Assembly (NCBI RefSeq): GCF_002646595.1
Contig: NZ_PDUD01000023.1
Coordinates: forward strand, 62,001-126,000
Direction: 5' to 3'
From: Flavilitoribacter nigricans DSM 23189 = NBRC 102662
GTDB lineage: Bacteria > Bacteroidota > Bacteroidia > Chitinophagales > Saprospiraceae
Length of the DNA stretch: 64,000 nt
Part shown: positions 9,563 through 17,881 of the stretch, in pieces
How positions within the stretch are numbered: the first letter of the stretch is position 1
How the letters are laid out: every line of letters starts with the position of its first letter
Program-made: the position numbers and the translations under genes
The notes under the pieces: model-generated
Databases searched by the model: none
Told to the model about the DNA's origin: nothing
What the model saw: only the letters and a program-made list of their open reading frames with translations

Positions 9563-9767
9563 AGGTTGAAGATTGACCGCCCGGGCACGAAAGCGCCCCG
9601 GCAGAACTGCCTGAAAATAGTCATTTTATCCGAGCTGCCGTTTGCTGTCCGGGTATAAGCTACCGAACTAAACGAAAAAATACGGGTATACACAAGAAGA
9701 AATAGAAGACAAGTTGAATGGGCGAAACGCAACGCTCTCACCCCTTCTCCCTGCCTCTCAGTCTCCC

Positions 9768-9775
9768 TATCTTTG
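9768..9775 (+). promoter_or_regulatory. orphan TAnnTTTG-type -7 element
   Basis: TATCTTTG on the plus strand, preceded by ctccc. This matches the Bacteroidota -7 element exactly, but the only downstream gene (the MscS channel, from 9816) lies on the opposite strand. If active it would make an antisense or small RNA. It may be a chance match. Confidence 0.3.
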
Positions 9776-9815
9776 CTTGATTAATACAAGATGTTCAGTA
9801 GTGTGGTCCGGGTAT

Positions 9816-10721
9816 TTAACCCTCCTCCACCTGGAGCGTTCCCGGCGTTTCCGGGGAAGCCGATTTCACCTTCTTAGTAAGTGACACCACTTTCCGGGCC
9901 ATGGTGCGACGGATATTGCGTTCCAGTTCGCGATCCACCTTATGGAGCACATACTGGAACTTCAGTTGAAGAAAATCTTTTTTGATCTGTACGACCTTGA
10001 GGTTATAGGAATCCTTCTGGATGAATTTTCGATAGCTTTTGAGCGCCTCCTTCAATTCTACTTCCAGGGCTTCCACACTTTCCAGCGTATCCAGACTGAT
10101 CTCAAATTCCGTATTGATCTTCTTGATCTCCCGCTGGGTATAGTTGATGATCTCGCTGGTAAACACCTTGGAGTTTGGCAGGATGATGACGTCGTCGTCC
10201 TCATTGATGAGGGTCGTCTTCATGAGGTTGATGTCGACGATCTTTCCTTTGTGTTCACCGATCTTGACGTAGTCGTCGTTATTGATCTGCCGGGAAAAAC
10301 TGATGATGAAACCGCTGATGATCTCCGTGATCAGATCCTTGAAAATAATGGCAATAGCCGCGGCCACGATACTGAGCGTGGTGAAGAGCTCTTTGTAGTT
10401 GATCCCCATCAGGGCCAGTATCGTGAGCATACTGAACAGGAAGACGAGCAGAATATATAGGTTGGAAAGGCCGTAAATGACGTTATCATCCTTATCCGCC
10501 GGCATATTGTTGCGCTTGCGGTACCACCAGCCCGTCAGCCGGAGTATAACGCGCAGAGACAACAGGAAAATAAAGAATGTGATCAGGGTGTCGATGTAAT
10601 CCTTGCCGGTCAGGAATTCCGGTAGGGTGACATCATGTACCGGCAATACCTTCACCGCCACCAAAAACAGGAGCAGCATCACTTCCAGTAGCACCTGGTA
10701 CCATTTCGCTTTTTTTGCCAT
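9816..10721 (-). CDS. small-conductance mechanosensitive ion channel (MscS family)
   Basis: About 301 aa inner-membrane channel that relieves osmotic downshock. Three or more transmembrane segments lie in the first 150 residues, followed by the pore-lining helix region (AAAIAIIFKDLITEIISG) and the soluble beta domain with NDYVKIGEHKGKIVDINL and VIILPNSKVF, both typical of MscS. The open frame extends to a TTG at 10748, but the start chosen is the ATG at 10721 (MAKKAKWYQ). A TACCTTTG promoter element ends 24 bases upstream of that ATG, and the longer form would begin inside the promoter. The protein ends with a short charged tail. Confidence 0.88.
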   Translation of the reverse strand: MAKKAKWYQVLLEVMLLLFLVAVKVLPVHDVTLPEFLTGKDYIDTLITFFIFLLSLRVILRLTGWWYRKRNNMPADKDDNVIYGLSNLYILLVFLFSMLTILALMGINYKELFTTLSIVAAAIAIIFKDLITEIISGFIISFSRQINNDDYVKIGEHKGKIVDINLMKTTLINEDDDVIILPNSKVFTSEIINYTQREIKKINTEFEISLDTLESVEALEVELKEALKSYRKFIQKDSYNLKVVQIKKDFLQLKFQYVLHKVDRELERNIRRTMARKVVSLTKKVKSASPETPGTLQVEEG

Positions 10722-10745
10722 TTCGGATAATGCCTTTATAATGCG

Positions 10746-10753
10746 CAAAGGTA
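10746..10753 (-). promoter_or_regulatory. -7 promoter element of the MscS gene
   Basis: TACCTTTG on the minus strand, an exact TAnnTTTG match, 24 bases before the ATG at 10721. It decides the start codon of the channel gene, because the upstream TTG at 10748 overlaps it. No clear -33 TTTG is visible. Confidence 0.65.
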
Positions 10754-10942
10754 ATGCTTTGTTGATTACAGATCTTGGGGAAGATGAAGTATTTTCACGC
10801 TTAAAAGTGTACCATTAGAAAAATTTGAATGGCGCGATCAGGCCGGACCGATCCGGAGACCGGACGCACGGACAAATCGCTTTAAATGCGGAGCTCCCGG
10901 CGAAAGCGTCATTTTTATCACAGGTTCTTAAAATAATCAGGA

Positions 10943-11962
10943 ATGAGTACTATAAACTTAATGAGCGATACGGTTACCAAACCGACACCAGACATGCTGC
11001 AGGCCATGTTCGCCGCGGAAGTGGGAGACGATGTATTCGGAGAAGATCCCACGATCAATGCATTGGAAGCTAAAATGGCCAAACTCTTCGGCAAAGAGGC
11101 GGCTTTGTTCTGCCCTTCCGGTACGATGACCAATCAGATCGCCATTAAGGTGCACACCCAGCCGCTGGATGAAGTGATCTGCGACGAATACTCCCACATC
11201 TACCAATACGAGACCGGCGGTTATGCCAGCAATTCCGGAGTGGGGATCAATCTCATCCGGGGCACCAACGGCAAGGTGACGGCCGATCAGGTGGAGGCGG
11301 TCATCAAGCCGGTGCAGGACTGGTTGCCCATCAGTAAACTGGTCGTACTGGAAAATACCTGCAACAAAGGGGGCGGGAGTTATTACACCCTGGAAGAGAT
11401 CCGGCCGATCCGGGAACTTTGTGAACGTCGCGGCCTGAAGTTACACCTGGACGGCGCCCGCCTGTTCAACGCCCTGGTGGAAACGGACGAGCCGCCCCGC
11501 GCGGTAGGGGAGTTATTTGACAGTGTCTCCATCTGTTTGTCCAAAGGGCTGGGCGCTCCGGTGGGATCGGTCCTGATCGGTGATGCGGACTTTATCCGTC
11601 AGGCCCGGCGGGTACGAAAAGTGATGGGGGGCGGCATGCGCCAGGCCGGCTATCTGGCTGCCGCCTGCATTTACGCCCTGGATCACCACGTCGATCGCCT
11701 GAAGCTGGACAACGACCGGGCCCGCCGACTCGGCGAGGTGCTGGAGAAACTTGATTTTGTAGAATCCGTTCGTCCGGTGCGGACCAATATCGTCATCTTC
11801 GATCTTAAGCCTCCCTTTACGGCGGATTCCTTCCTGGCCAAGTTGCGGGAAAAAGGTATTCTGGCGGTACCCTTCGGTCCGCAAACGGTGCGCTTTGTGA
11901 CCCATCTGGACGTTACGGAAGCGATGATCGAACGTACGATCGAGGTATTGAAGCATATATAA
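10943..11962 (+). CDS. ltaE: low-specificity L-threonine aldolase
   Basis: 339 aa PLP-dependent aldolase (fold type I) that cleaves threonine or allo-threonine to glycine and acetaldehyde in the cytoplasm. Markers are the N-terminal NLMSDTVTKPTPDM, CPSGTMTNQIA, the PLP-ring contact HLDGARLFNA (Asp170) and the Schiff-base lysine in LSKGLGAPVGS (Lys201). Length is normal. It stands alone and ends before a long hairpin at 12009-12069. The preference for L-threonine over L-allo-threonine cannot be told from sequence. Confidence 0.9.
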   Translation: MSTINLMSDTVTKPTPDMLQAMFAAEVGDDVFGEDPTINALEAKMAKLFGKEAALFCPSGTMTNQIAIKVHTQPLDEVICDEYSHIYQYETGGYASNSGVGINLIRGTNGKVTADQVEAVIKPVQDWLPISKLVVLENTCNKGGGSYYTLEEIRPIRELCERRGLKLHLDGARLFNALVETDEPPRAVGELFDSVSICLSKGLGAPVGSVLIGDADFIRQARRVRKVMGGGMRQAGYLAAACIYALDHHVDRLKLDNDRARRLGEVLEKLDFVESVRPVRTNIVIFDLKPPFTADSFLAKLREKGILAVPFGPQTVRFVTHLDVTEAMIERTIEVLKHI

Positions 11963-12008
11963 ACGGACCGTTCGCTCGGGGCCCTTTGAGGCTGAGTACA
12001 AAAAAGAA

Positions 12009-12069
12009 AGCCGCGAACGGAGCCGGAATCCCGGGAGTAGTCCCTGGAATTTTGCGCCCGTTCGCGGCT
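12009..12069. terminator. bidirectional terminator hairpin
   Basis: Perfect 12-base arms AGCCGCGAACGG (12009-12020) and CCGTTCGCGGCT (12058-12069) with a second small hairpin in the loop. It lies between the convergent aldolase and LEA-like genes. The minus-strand exit is T-rich (CTTTCTTTTTTG). Confidence 0.8.
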
Positions 12070-12112
12070 GTTAAGCATAAGTGCCGGCCGGAGATGCGGC
12101 CGGATGTATCAT

Positions 12113-13249
12113 TTATTCGTCGATAATGGCATCATCGATGAGTTCGTCACCGTCGCCGTCAAGGTCTTCAAACCCGGCCGCTTTACCGTCTGGTTTTGGC
12201 TTTTCTTTGAAGTCCGGATTTTTACCGATGGTCATATCGCCCGGTTTTCCTTTTTTATCCCCCTTCATCTGGTAATCGCCGTCTGCGTATTTAGCGGCCT
12301 TATCGAAGAAGCTTTCGTGTTTACCCAGCAGGTCGTCGGTGGAGTCCTTGACCTTATCCATGGTATCCTGGGCCCGCTGCTCGGCGGTTTTACCCATTTC
12401 TTCGGCTTCCCGGAGCGTTTCTTCCATGGTGTCCTTTTCGGCTTCTTCCTGGGCTTTTTGCACCATGTCTTCGGCCTTGTCGAACATCTTGCTACCGAAA
12501 TTTTTCGCTTTTTCGATCGCTTCCCCGGATTTTTCCAGAATGGTACCTCCTACTTTTTCGGCGGTATCCATGATCTTTTCTTTGTTGCCTTCGGTAGCTC
12601 CCAGGATCTTTTCTCCCAGTTTTTCGGCCGTGTCCATGATCTTGCCGCCTACCTTGTCGGCCGTATCCAGTACCTTCCCTCCGACGTCCTCGGCGGTATC
12701 CATGATCTTTTTGCGGGGTCCGCTGGTTTTCTCCATCAGGTCATCACCGATCTCGCGGATCTTATCGCCGGCTTTTTTGGCGGAACTTTCGAAAGTACTT
12801 TCCGCTTCTTCGGCAACATCCTCCACTTCTTCGGCTGTATCCTCTACGGTTTCATCCAGGTCTGCAAACAGGTCCTCAGCTTCTTCCCGGACCTCTTCGG
12901 CCTCTTCTTCTACTTCCTCTTTCACCACTTTATTTTTGGCTTTGGCTTTATCGGAGAGTTCGTTCATGGCTTCTTTCGCCTTGGAAGTCGCGTATTCGGC
13001 CTCTTCCCAGATCTTTTCCGCAATGTCTTCGATCTTGTCTTTTGCTTTATCCACTATATCACTCGTTTTTTCTAAGGCATCCTCACCGAGATCTTCGGCT
13101 TTTACTTTGGCCTTTTTCATGAAGTCACTTGATTTTTCAAATATTTCCTGTCCGGCCTCCTTGCCGGATTCGGCGGCTTTATCCGCTGCTGATTTTACAA
13201 CAGATTTTGCACCAAAAAGTGCTTTCTTGATTTCATTGAGGAATCCCAT
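12113..13249 (-). CDS. LEA-like / apolipoprotein-like amphipathic coiled-coil protein
   Basis: 378 aa from the ATG at 13249 (MGFLNEIKKALFG); a longer frame reaches 13294, but the A-rich AATTAAATCG just before 13249 favours the shorter form. The protein is almost entirely Ala/Glu/Lys/Asp with 11-14 residue repeats such as DTADKVGGKIMDTAEKLGEK. This is the pattern of group 3 LEA, YtxH-like or apolipoprotein-like amphipathic helices that protect membranes or proteins during drying or osmotic stress. The C-terminus ends in an acidic loop DLDGDGDELIDD that fits an EF-hand-type DxDxDG site. No signal peptide or transmembrane helix is seen, so it is probably cytoplasmic. Its low complexity creates long spurious open frames on the other strand. 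Confidence 0.8.
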   Translation of the reverse strand: MGFLNEIKKALFGAKSVVKSAADKAAESGKEAGQEIFEKSSDFMKKAKVKAEDLGEDALEKTSDIVDKAKDKIEDIAEKIWEEAEYATSKAKEAMNELSDKAKAKNKVVKEEVEEEAEEVREEAEDLFADLDETVEDTAEEVEDVAEEAESTFESSAKKAGDKIREIGDDLMEKTSGPRKKIMDTAEDVGGKVLDTADKVGGKIMDTAEKLGEKILGATEGNKEKIMDTAEKVGGTILEKSGEAIEKAKNFGSKMFDKAEDMVQKAQEEAEKDTMEETLREAEEMGKTAEQRAQDTMDKVKDSTDDLLGKHESFFDKAAKYADGDYQMKGDKKGKPGDMTIGKNPDFKEKPKPDGKAAGFEDLDGDGDELIDDAIIDE

Positions 13250-13372
13250 GGTTCGATTTAATTGATTAAGAATCGGTAATGCGTTAAGACCCAAAAATTA
13301 CAATAATTCGGCGAAATAGAGGCATTTTTTCGATGGGCCTAGGAGAATTTCGGTCCGAAAGCGTCACTTTCT

Positions 13373-14134
13373 TTAAGAACGCAAACCGATAGCGGCCAGC
13401 ATGCGTCCGGTTTTGCCTTTTTCGAAGCGGTGGGAGAAAAAATCCCGGTGTCGGGAAAAAGTAGAGTAGGGGGAGCACTCGATCTGCTGTCCGGGCAGGC
13501 CGGCTTGCTGCAGGTGATCCCGGTTGGTCTGTTTCAGGTTGACGAGGAACTTACCTTTAGCCTCATCCCAGTGTTTGTGGGTATCGGTGAAATGGTCGGC
13601 CACGTCGGCGTCGACCTCAAAGTCACAGTGATCGATACAGGTGCCGATATAAGCCCGGCAATCGGCCGGCTCGGTGCCGTAGTGTTCCCGCATCGCGTCC
13701 AGCGCGCGTACAACGATTCGGGAAACCGTTCCCTTCCAGCCGGCGTGTACGGCCGCCATGGCCCGGCGCACCGGATCGTACAGCAGGATCGGAGTACAGT
13801 CTGCGACAGTGACGGTCAGGAGAATGCCTGTCTGATCGGTGATCAGGGCATCGTATCCGGTAAAATAGCCGGCTGCATCCACTTTCAACACCTCGGCGCC
13901 GTGTACCTGATGGCTACCGGCGGTCTGATCGGGCCGAAAGCCGCAGGCTGCAAAAAAGCGCTTTCGGTTTTCGAGTACGGCTTCGCGATCGTCCTCGGTA
14001 TGCAGGCCCAGGTTGAGGCTGTCGTAGGGCGGCTGACTAACACCGCCGTATCGCGTACTCTGGGCGGCAGCCAGGGTCGGAAAGTCGGCAAAAATGGTGG
14101 GATAGTGCAGTTGCAGCGATTCGTCGGCGGTCAT
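13373..14134 (-). CDS. pgeF: peptidoglycan editing factor / purine nucleoside phosphorylase YfiH (multicopper-oxidase-like fold)
   Basis: 253 aa member of the YfiH/DUF152 (laccase domain) family, which removes misincorporated L-Ser from cell-wall precursors and/or cleaves adenosine. The zinc ligands are in place: His78 in SHQVHGAEV, Cys113 in ADCTPILLYD and His130 in AVHAGWKGT. Length is typical. It is the last gene of a tight minus-strand set SDR-Usp-pgeF with gaps of 9 and 12 bases, so it is probably co-transcribed with a stress protein. Which of the reported activities dominates here is unknown. Confidence 0.9.
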   Translation of the reverse strand: MTADESLQLHYPTIFADFPTLAAAQSTRYGGVSQPPYDSLNLGLHTEDDREAVLENRKRFFAACGFRPDQTAGSHQVHGAEVLKVDAAGYFTGYDALITDQTGILLTVTVADCTPILLYDPVRRAMAAVHAGWKGTVSRIVVRALDAMREHYGTEPADCRAYIGTCIDHCDFEVDADVADHFTDTHKHWDEAKGKFLVNLKQTNRDHLQQAGLPGQQIECSPYSTFSRHRDFFSHRFEKGKTGRMLAAIGLRS

Positions 14135-14146
14135 GATCGAATGGAC

Positions 14147-14962
14147 TTAAGATTCGGCTTCATCGTGCAATACTAGCAGGGGGATTTTCGAGTGGAAAGC
14201 TTCTTCCGTCGTGACGCTCTGGTGAAATATGCTTTCCAGAAAGCTTCTTTTCCGGCGTATCATGCAGAGCAGATCGGCCTGCTTTTCCTCCACGAACTCG
14301 TCGATACTATCGGTAATATGCTGCTCGTCCAGACTGAAATGGTAGCTGGCTTCGACGGGGTCGAGGAATTGCCGGATCCGGGCTTTGATCCCCGAATCCC
14401 GGCCGCCGGTATCCTGGTGGAATACATTGATGCGCGTGTCGAAGATCCGGGCGATCTTCAGTAGTGGCTCGACGACCTCCGTGCCTGAGATCTCGTCCTG
14501 ATCGATGGCGAAAACCGCGGTTTTCAGGGGCTGGTAAGGACATCCTTCCGGGATCATCAACAGAGGTGTTCTGCTGGCTTTGATCACCCCGTTGGTCGTA
14601 CTTCCTGTAAAGATCTCCTTAAGGCCGGAGGCTCCCTGCGTACCCATGATGATCAGATTAAAACCTTCCTTATCGGCTACCGAAGCGATCACCGGCGCCG
14701 CATCGCCCCGGTAGAGTTTGTGTTTGACCGTGGCTCCGTTTTTCAGTTTGGGTTTGGTTTCCCGGATCATCTCGGCCAGGTCTTTCCGGGCGTCGTCCTC
14801 CATGTAGGATTCCACGGAAATAAACATCCCCGTTGAGCTGTACAGCTTGAACGTGTGGATCAGAAAGATCTCGCTACCAAACTCATTGGCGAAAGCGATA
14901 GCGAAGTTCAGCGCATTGTAGGCATTTTCCGAAAAATCAGTGGGGACGAGTATCTTTTTCAT
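14147..14962 (-). CDS. tandem universal stress protein (UspA domains)
   Basis: 271 aa cytoplasmic protein with two UspA-type domains (about 1-150 and 151-271). The first keeps the ATP-binding pattern G-x2-G-x9-G-S/T in GTQGASGLKEIFTGSTTNG. The second has lost the glycines (MIRRKRSFLESIFHQS), so only one nucleotide site is expected. It begins KKILVPTDFSENAYNAL, the usual Bacteroidota Usp start. It lies between an SDR and pgeF with gaps of only 9 and 12 bases. Confidence 0.92.
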   Translation of the reverse strand: MKKILVPTDFSENAYNALNFAIAFANEFGSEIFLIHTFKLYSSTGMFISVESYMEDDARKDLAEMIRETKPKLKNGATVKHKLYRGDAAPVIASVADKEGFNLIIMGTQGASGLKEIFTGSTTNGVIKASRTPLLMIPEGCPYQPLKTAVFAIDQDEISGTEVVEPLLKIARIFDTRINVFHQDTGGRDSGIKARIRQFLDPVEASYHFSLDEQHITDSIDEFVEEKQADLLCMIRRKRSFLESIFHQSVTTEEAFHSKIPLLVLHDEAES

Positions 14963-14971
14963 GACCTGGAT

Positions 14972-15670
14972 TTAAATGGTACTCAGTCCGCCGTCAATCC
15001 CCATCACCTGTCCGGTGATCCATTGGCTGTCCGGTCCGAGTAGATAAAGGGCCAATTTAGCAATTTCCTGTGGTTGGGCATAACGCTTAAGCGGGTGTCT
15101 TTCGGCAGCCGACTTTTTTCGCTCCTCCGAAGAGAGCAGGCGTTCGGCCAGTGGAGTGTCCGTCAGGGAAGGTGCAACGATATTCACCCGGATCCGGGGC
15201 GCCCATTCGGCCGCCAGGGAGCGTCCGAGTCCTTCAATCGCCCCTTTGGCCGCTGCCACCGAAGCGTGGAAGGGCATACCGCGCCCAACGGCTACCGTAC
15301 TGAACAGCACCACGGAAGCAGTGCCGGCTTTTTTCAGCTTTTTCTCTACGGCCTGGAGCACTTTTACCGCTCCCAGGACATTGATATGCCAATCGGTCTG
15401 AAATTGGGCCGGATCCAGGGAACGGAACGGCTTGAGGTTGATGGTGCCGGGGCAGTAAGCGACCCCGTCGAGTTGATCGGGTAGGTCGGAAACGGGAAAT
15501 TCGTCTCCTTCGACATCGACCGCCTGGTGGTGAACGCGGTCCATTTGCTGCAGAGCGTCGCCGGTACGGGACCACACCCAGACGGATGCTCCCCCGGCCT
15601 GTAATTGTTCGACTAATGCGAGTCCGATCCCCGAGCTTCCGCCGACGACCAGATAGTTCTTATCCTCCAT
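14972..15670 (-). CDS. SDR-family protein lacking the catalytic tyrosine
   Basis: 232 aa short-chain dehydrogenase/reductase fold. The NAD(P)-binding GGSSGIGLALVEQL is at the N-terminus. The catalytic serine is in VVLFSTVAVG and the lysine in SVAAAKGAIEG, but the residue four before that lysine, normally Tyr of YxxxK, is Val. The NxAG region is also altered (YCPGTINLKPF). Related proteins with the same HASVAAAKG pattern occur widely, so this looks like a stable subfamily rather than decay. It may bind nucleotide without classic hydride-transfer chemistry. It is the first gene of the set with usp and pgeF. Confidence 0.85.
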   Translation of the reverse strand: MEDKNYLVVGGSSGIGLALVEQLQAGGASVWVWSRTGDALQQMDRVHHQAVDVEGDEFPVSDLPDQLDGVAYCPGTINLKPFRSLDPAQFQTDWHINVLGAVKVLQAVEKKLKKAGTASVVLFSTVAVGRGMPFHASVAAAKGAIEGLGRSLAAEWAPRIRVNIVAPSLTDTPLAERLLSSEERKKSAAERHPLKRYAQPQEIAKLALYLLGPDSQWITGQVMGIDGGLSTI

Positions 15671-15808
15671 TGATGAATCCTGTTTTTAAATTTTCATAGG
15701 CAAAACAGTGATTGCATATGATTGTTCATCGGCGGGAGGACGAACTGCCGGTAGCCGATTCCATAGGCATAAAGCCCGGGCCAGCGGCTACCGGTGGATC
15801 GGGATAGG

Positions 15809-16408
15809 CTAGTTAACTTCTGCCTTGGGCTTATTCAGGCGGGCCAGTACGTCATCGGTAATGTCCAACTCGTCGTTGACCATCAGTACTGCCGTGCCCG
15901 GGCCGTAGCTCAGGATGAAGTCATAACCGCGTTCGGCCTGCAGATCTTCGAGGATCTTGGTCAGTTTTTCCTGGAGTTCCTGGTTGAGTTTCTGGCTTTC
16001 CAGCATGAGCTCCTGGGTGATCTTTTCCCGTTCCATCATGAGTTCCTGCTGTTTTTGGCCGATGCGCTGTTCTTCCCGCGCAATCTGGTTTGGTGCCAGT
16101 AGTCCCTGTTGTACTTTATTCTGGATGGCTCTCACCTCCTGCTCGATCGCCCGGCCTTTTTCCTGGAGTTTGGCGGTTTCCGCCTGCTCGCGTTGCGCCA
16201 GCTCGGCTCCTTTCTCCTGAAATACATCATATTTGGCCAAAATGGTGTCGGCATAGATAAATACGACGCTCGAAGCGCTCTTGTCCATACTTTCACCCGC
16301 TGCACTTTCCTGGGGTGCATTCTGCTGGCAGGCATTCAAAAACAGCAGGCCGGCGATCAGGGCCGCAAAACCCAAAATGGGGAAACGAAAACGGTTTGAT
16401 TGATTCAT
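15809..16408 (-). CDS. OmpH/Skp-like coiled-coil lipoprotein
   Basis: 199 aa protein with an uncleaved-type lipoprotein signal ending LLFLNAC (Cys27). A long Gln/Glu/Lys coiled coil (about 65-150) follows, then a compact end with GYDFILSYGPGTAVLMVND and a final DDVLARLNKPK. These C-terminal segments match the Skp/OmpH periplasmic chaperones, which hold unfolded outer-membrane proteins. Skp proteins are usually soluble, so lipid anchoring is the difference here. A promoter with TTTG and TAGCTTTG elements lies about 80-110 bases upstream, with a perfect palindrome between them. Confidence 0.85.
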   Translation of the reverse strand: MNQSNRFRFPILGFAALIAGLLFLNACQQNAPQESAAGESMDKSASSVVFIYADTILAKYDVFQEKGAELAQREQAETAKLQEKGRAIEQEVRAIQNKVQQGLLAPNQIAREEQRIGQKQQELMMEREKITQELMLESQKLNQELQEKLTKILEDLQAERGYDFILSYGPGTAVLMVNDELDITDDVLARLNKPKAEVN

Positions 16409-16486
16409 ATAAATTGAATTGTTGTAAGTCCGATTAATGCCCGTAGGCTTTTGATTTAAAGGATAATGATGCTAAAAATTGTGCCG

Positions 16487-16519
16487 CAAAGCTAAGAAAC
16501 TCCTGAAATTTCAGGCAAA
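16487..16519 (-). promoter_or_regulatory. promoter of the OmpH-like gene (-33 TTTG, -7 TAGCTTTG)
   Basis: On the minus strand TTTG (16519-16516), a 21-base spacer and TAGCTTTG (16494-16487) fit the Bacteroidota TTTG-N19-21-TAnnTTTG promoter. The leader to the ATG at 16408 would be about 70 bases. The whole spacer except its edges is occupied by a palindrome. Confidence 0.65.
16502..16515. promoter_or_regulatory. candidate operator palindrome
   Basis: CCTGAAATTTCAGG is a perfect 14-base palindrome in the spacer between the -33 and -7 elements of the OmpH-like gene, where a bound repressor would block RNA polymerase. It is only 11 bases past the queA stop, so a small terminator stem is the alternative, though no T-tract follows. 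Confidence 0.45.
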
Positions 16520-16526
16520 TCATTTC

Positions 16527-17771
16527 TCAGGCTCCGGTTGGGGCGGCTGCCCAGAGCAGACTACCATCCCCGTAGCTTAAAAAACGAAAATCATGCTCCA
16601 AAGCGTATTGGTATACCTTTTTCCAGTCCGGACCGATCAGGGCGGCCACCAGCAGCAGCAGGGTACTGTTCGGTTGGTGAAAATTCGTGATCAGGCCGTC
16701 AATGATCCGGAATGTATAACCCGGAGCGATCATGACCTGGGTCTGTCCGGTGAGCAACTGATCGGGTAAGGCGCGAATCTGTTCCCGCACGGCCGCCAGT
16801 GCCTCGGTGGCACTATATTGATGGGCGGCCAGTTCGTAGGGCGCCCATTGGGGAACATCGATGGGAGCATCCGGAGCGCTTTGTTGCTGCAGCAGCATAC
16901 AGCCGTGCCAGTAGATGCTTTCCAGCAGGCGGGTACTGGTAGTGCCCACGCTGATGATCTTCCGGCCTGCGGCTACGGAATCCAGCAGCACCTGAACATC
17001 ATCGAGACTGAGATAAATGCTTTCCTGGTGCATGTGGTGATCCCCGATCTTTTCGGATTTAACCGGTTTGAACGTACCGGCTCCCACGTGTAGCGTCACG
17101 AAGAGGCGATCGATCTGTTTGGCATCCATATCCCGGAAAACGCGATCGGTAAAATGCAGTCCGGCCGTCGGAGCGGCTACCGAACCATCAAGGCGGGCGT
17201 AGACCGTCTGGTAGCGATCCGCGTCGGCTGCCTCCGAAGCCCGTTGCATATAAGGGGGCAGCGGGATCACGCCGGCGGCGTGCAGCACTTCGCCGAAACT
17301 CAGGTCTGCCGTCCAGGAGAAAGCCACTTCGAAGGCATCCTCGAGCCGTCCGATCCGTTCGGCCTGCAGTGTAAAAATGCCTTCCGGCCCCGGAATGCTG
17401 CTTTCGATCACACCGCTTTTCCATTTGCGATTCCCGCCGATCAGGCATTTCCAGCGGACACTTCCAGAGGCTCCAAAATTCTGTTGGTATTCGGCCGGTT
17501 GCAGGGGTTCCAGACAAAAGATCTCCAGCAGTTTGCCGTTGGGCAGGGTAAAGTGCAGCCGGGCGTGGATCACCCGGGTATCGTTGAATACGAGCAGGGA
17601 TCGGTCCGGCAACTGATCCCGTAAATGTTTGAAATCGGAAGCACTGATCTGCCCGTCCCGGTAGACCAACAGGCGGGCATCGTCCCTTTCCGCAAGGGGG
17701 TACTGCGCGATGCGATCATCCGGCAGATCATAGGTGTAATCTGCAATCTCAATATGTTTGGGTGTAGACAT
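16527..17771 (-). CDS. queA: S-adenosylmethionine:tRNA ribosyltransferase-isomerase
   Basis: 414 aa enzyme that moves the ribosyl part of SAM onto preQ1-modified tRNA, giving epoxyqueuosine in the queuosine pathway. The protein begins DYTYDLPDDRIAQYPLAERD, the diagnostic QueA start. It also has AAPTAGLHFTDRVF, TLHVGAGTFKPV and the C-terminal ITNFHQPNSTLLLLVAALIG. It is somewhat longer than the E. coli protein, with extra residues in the middle (around ESIYWHGCMLLQQQSAPDAP). The upstream neighbour on the same strand is an unrelated membrane-anchored protein. Confidence 0.95.
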   Translation of the reverse strand: MSTPKHIEIADYTYDLPDDRIAQYPLAERDDARLLVYRDGQISASDFKHLRDQLPDRSLLVFNDTRVIHARLHFTLPNGKLLEIFCLEPLQPAEYQQNFGASGSVRWKCLIGGNRKWKSGVIESSIPGPEGIFTLQAERIGRLEDAFEVAFSWTADLSFGEVLHAAGVIPLPPYMQRASEAADADRYQTVYARLDGSVAAPTAGLHFTDRVFRDMDAKQIDRLFVTLHVGAGTFKPVKSEKIGDHHMHQESIYLSLDDVQVLLDSVAAGRKIISVGTTSTRLLESIYWHGCMLLQQQSAPDAPIDVPQWAPYELAAHQYSATEALAAVREQIRALPDQLLTGQTQVMIAPGYTFRIIDGLITNFHQPNSTLLLLVAALIGPDWKKVYQYALEHDFRFLSYGDGSLLWAAAPTGA

Positions 17772-17881
17772 GTAAATGGTCGGTAGTTTGCTTACTTTTG
17801 ACTATTGCTTTTTGTTTTCCGTGATAGGTAACGCCCCGGAGCCGCCGGGTGTTGCCTGTGACCATTTTCCACCCCAGAAAT

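Noticed and set aside
12104-13265. Two long plus-strand open frames (over 300 codons) opposite the LEA-like gene
   Set aside because: They are antisense to the Ala/Glu/Lys repeats and translate to Phe/Ser-rich low-complexity sequence without a family.
17826-17860. Terminator between the membrane protein gene and queA
   Set aside because: Only an interrupted GC stem (CCCGG/CCGGG) with no T-tract on either strand.
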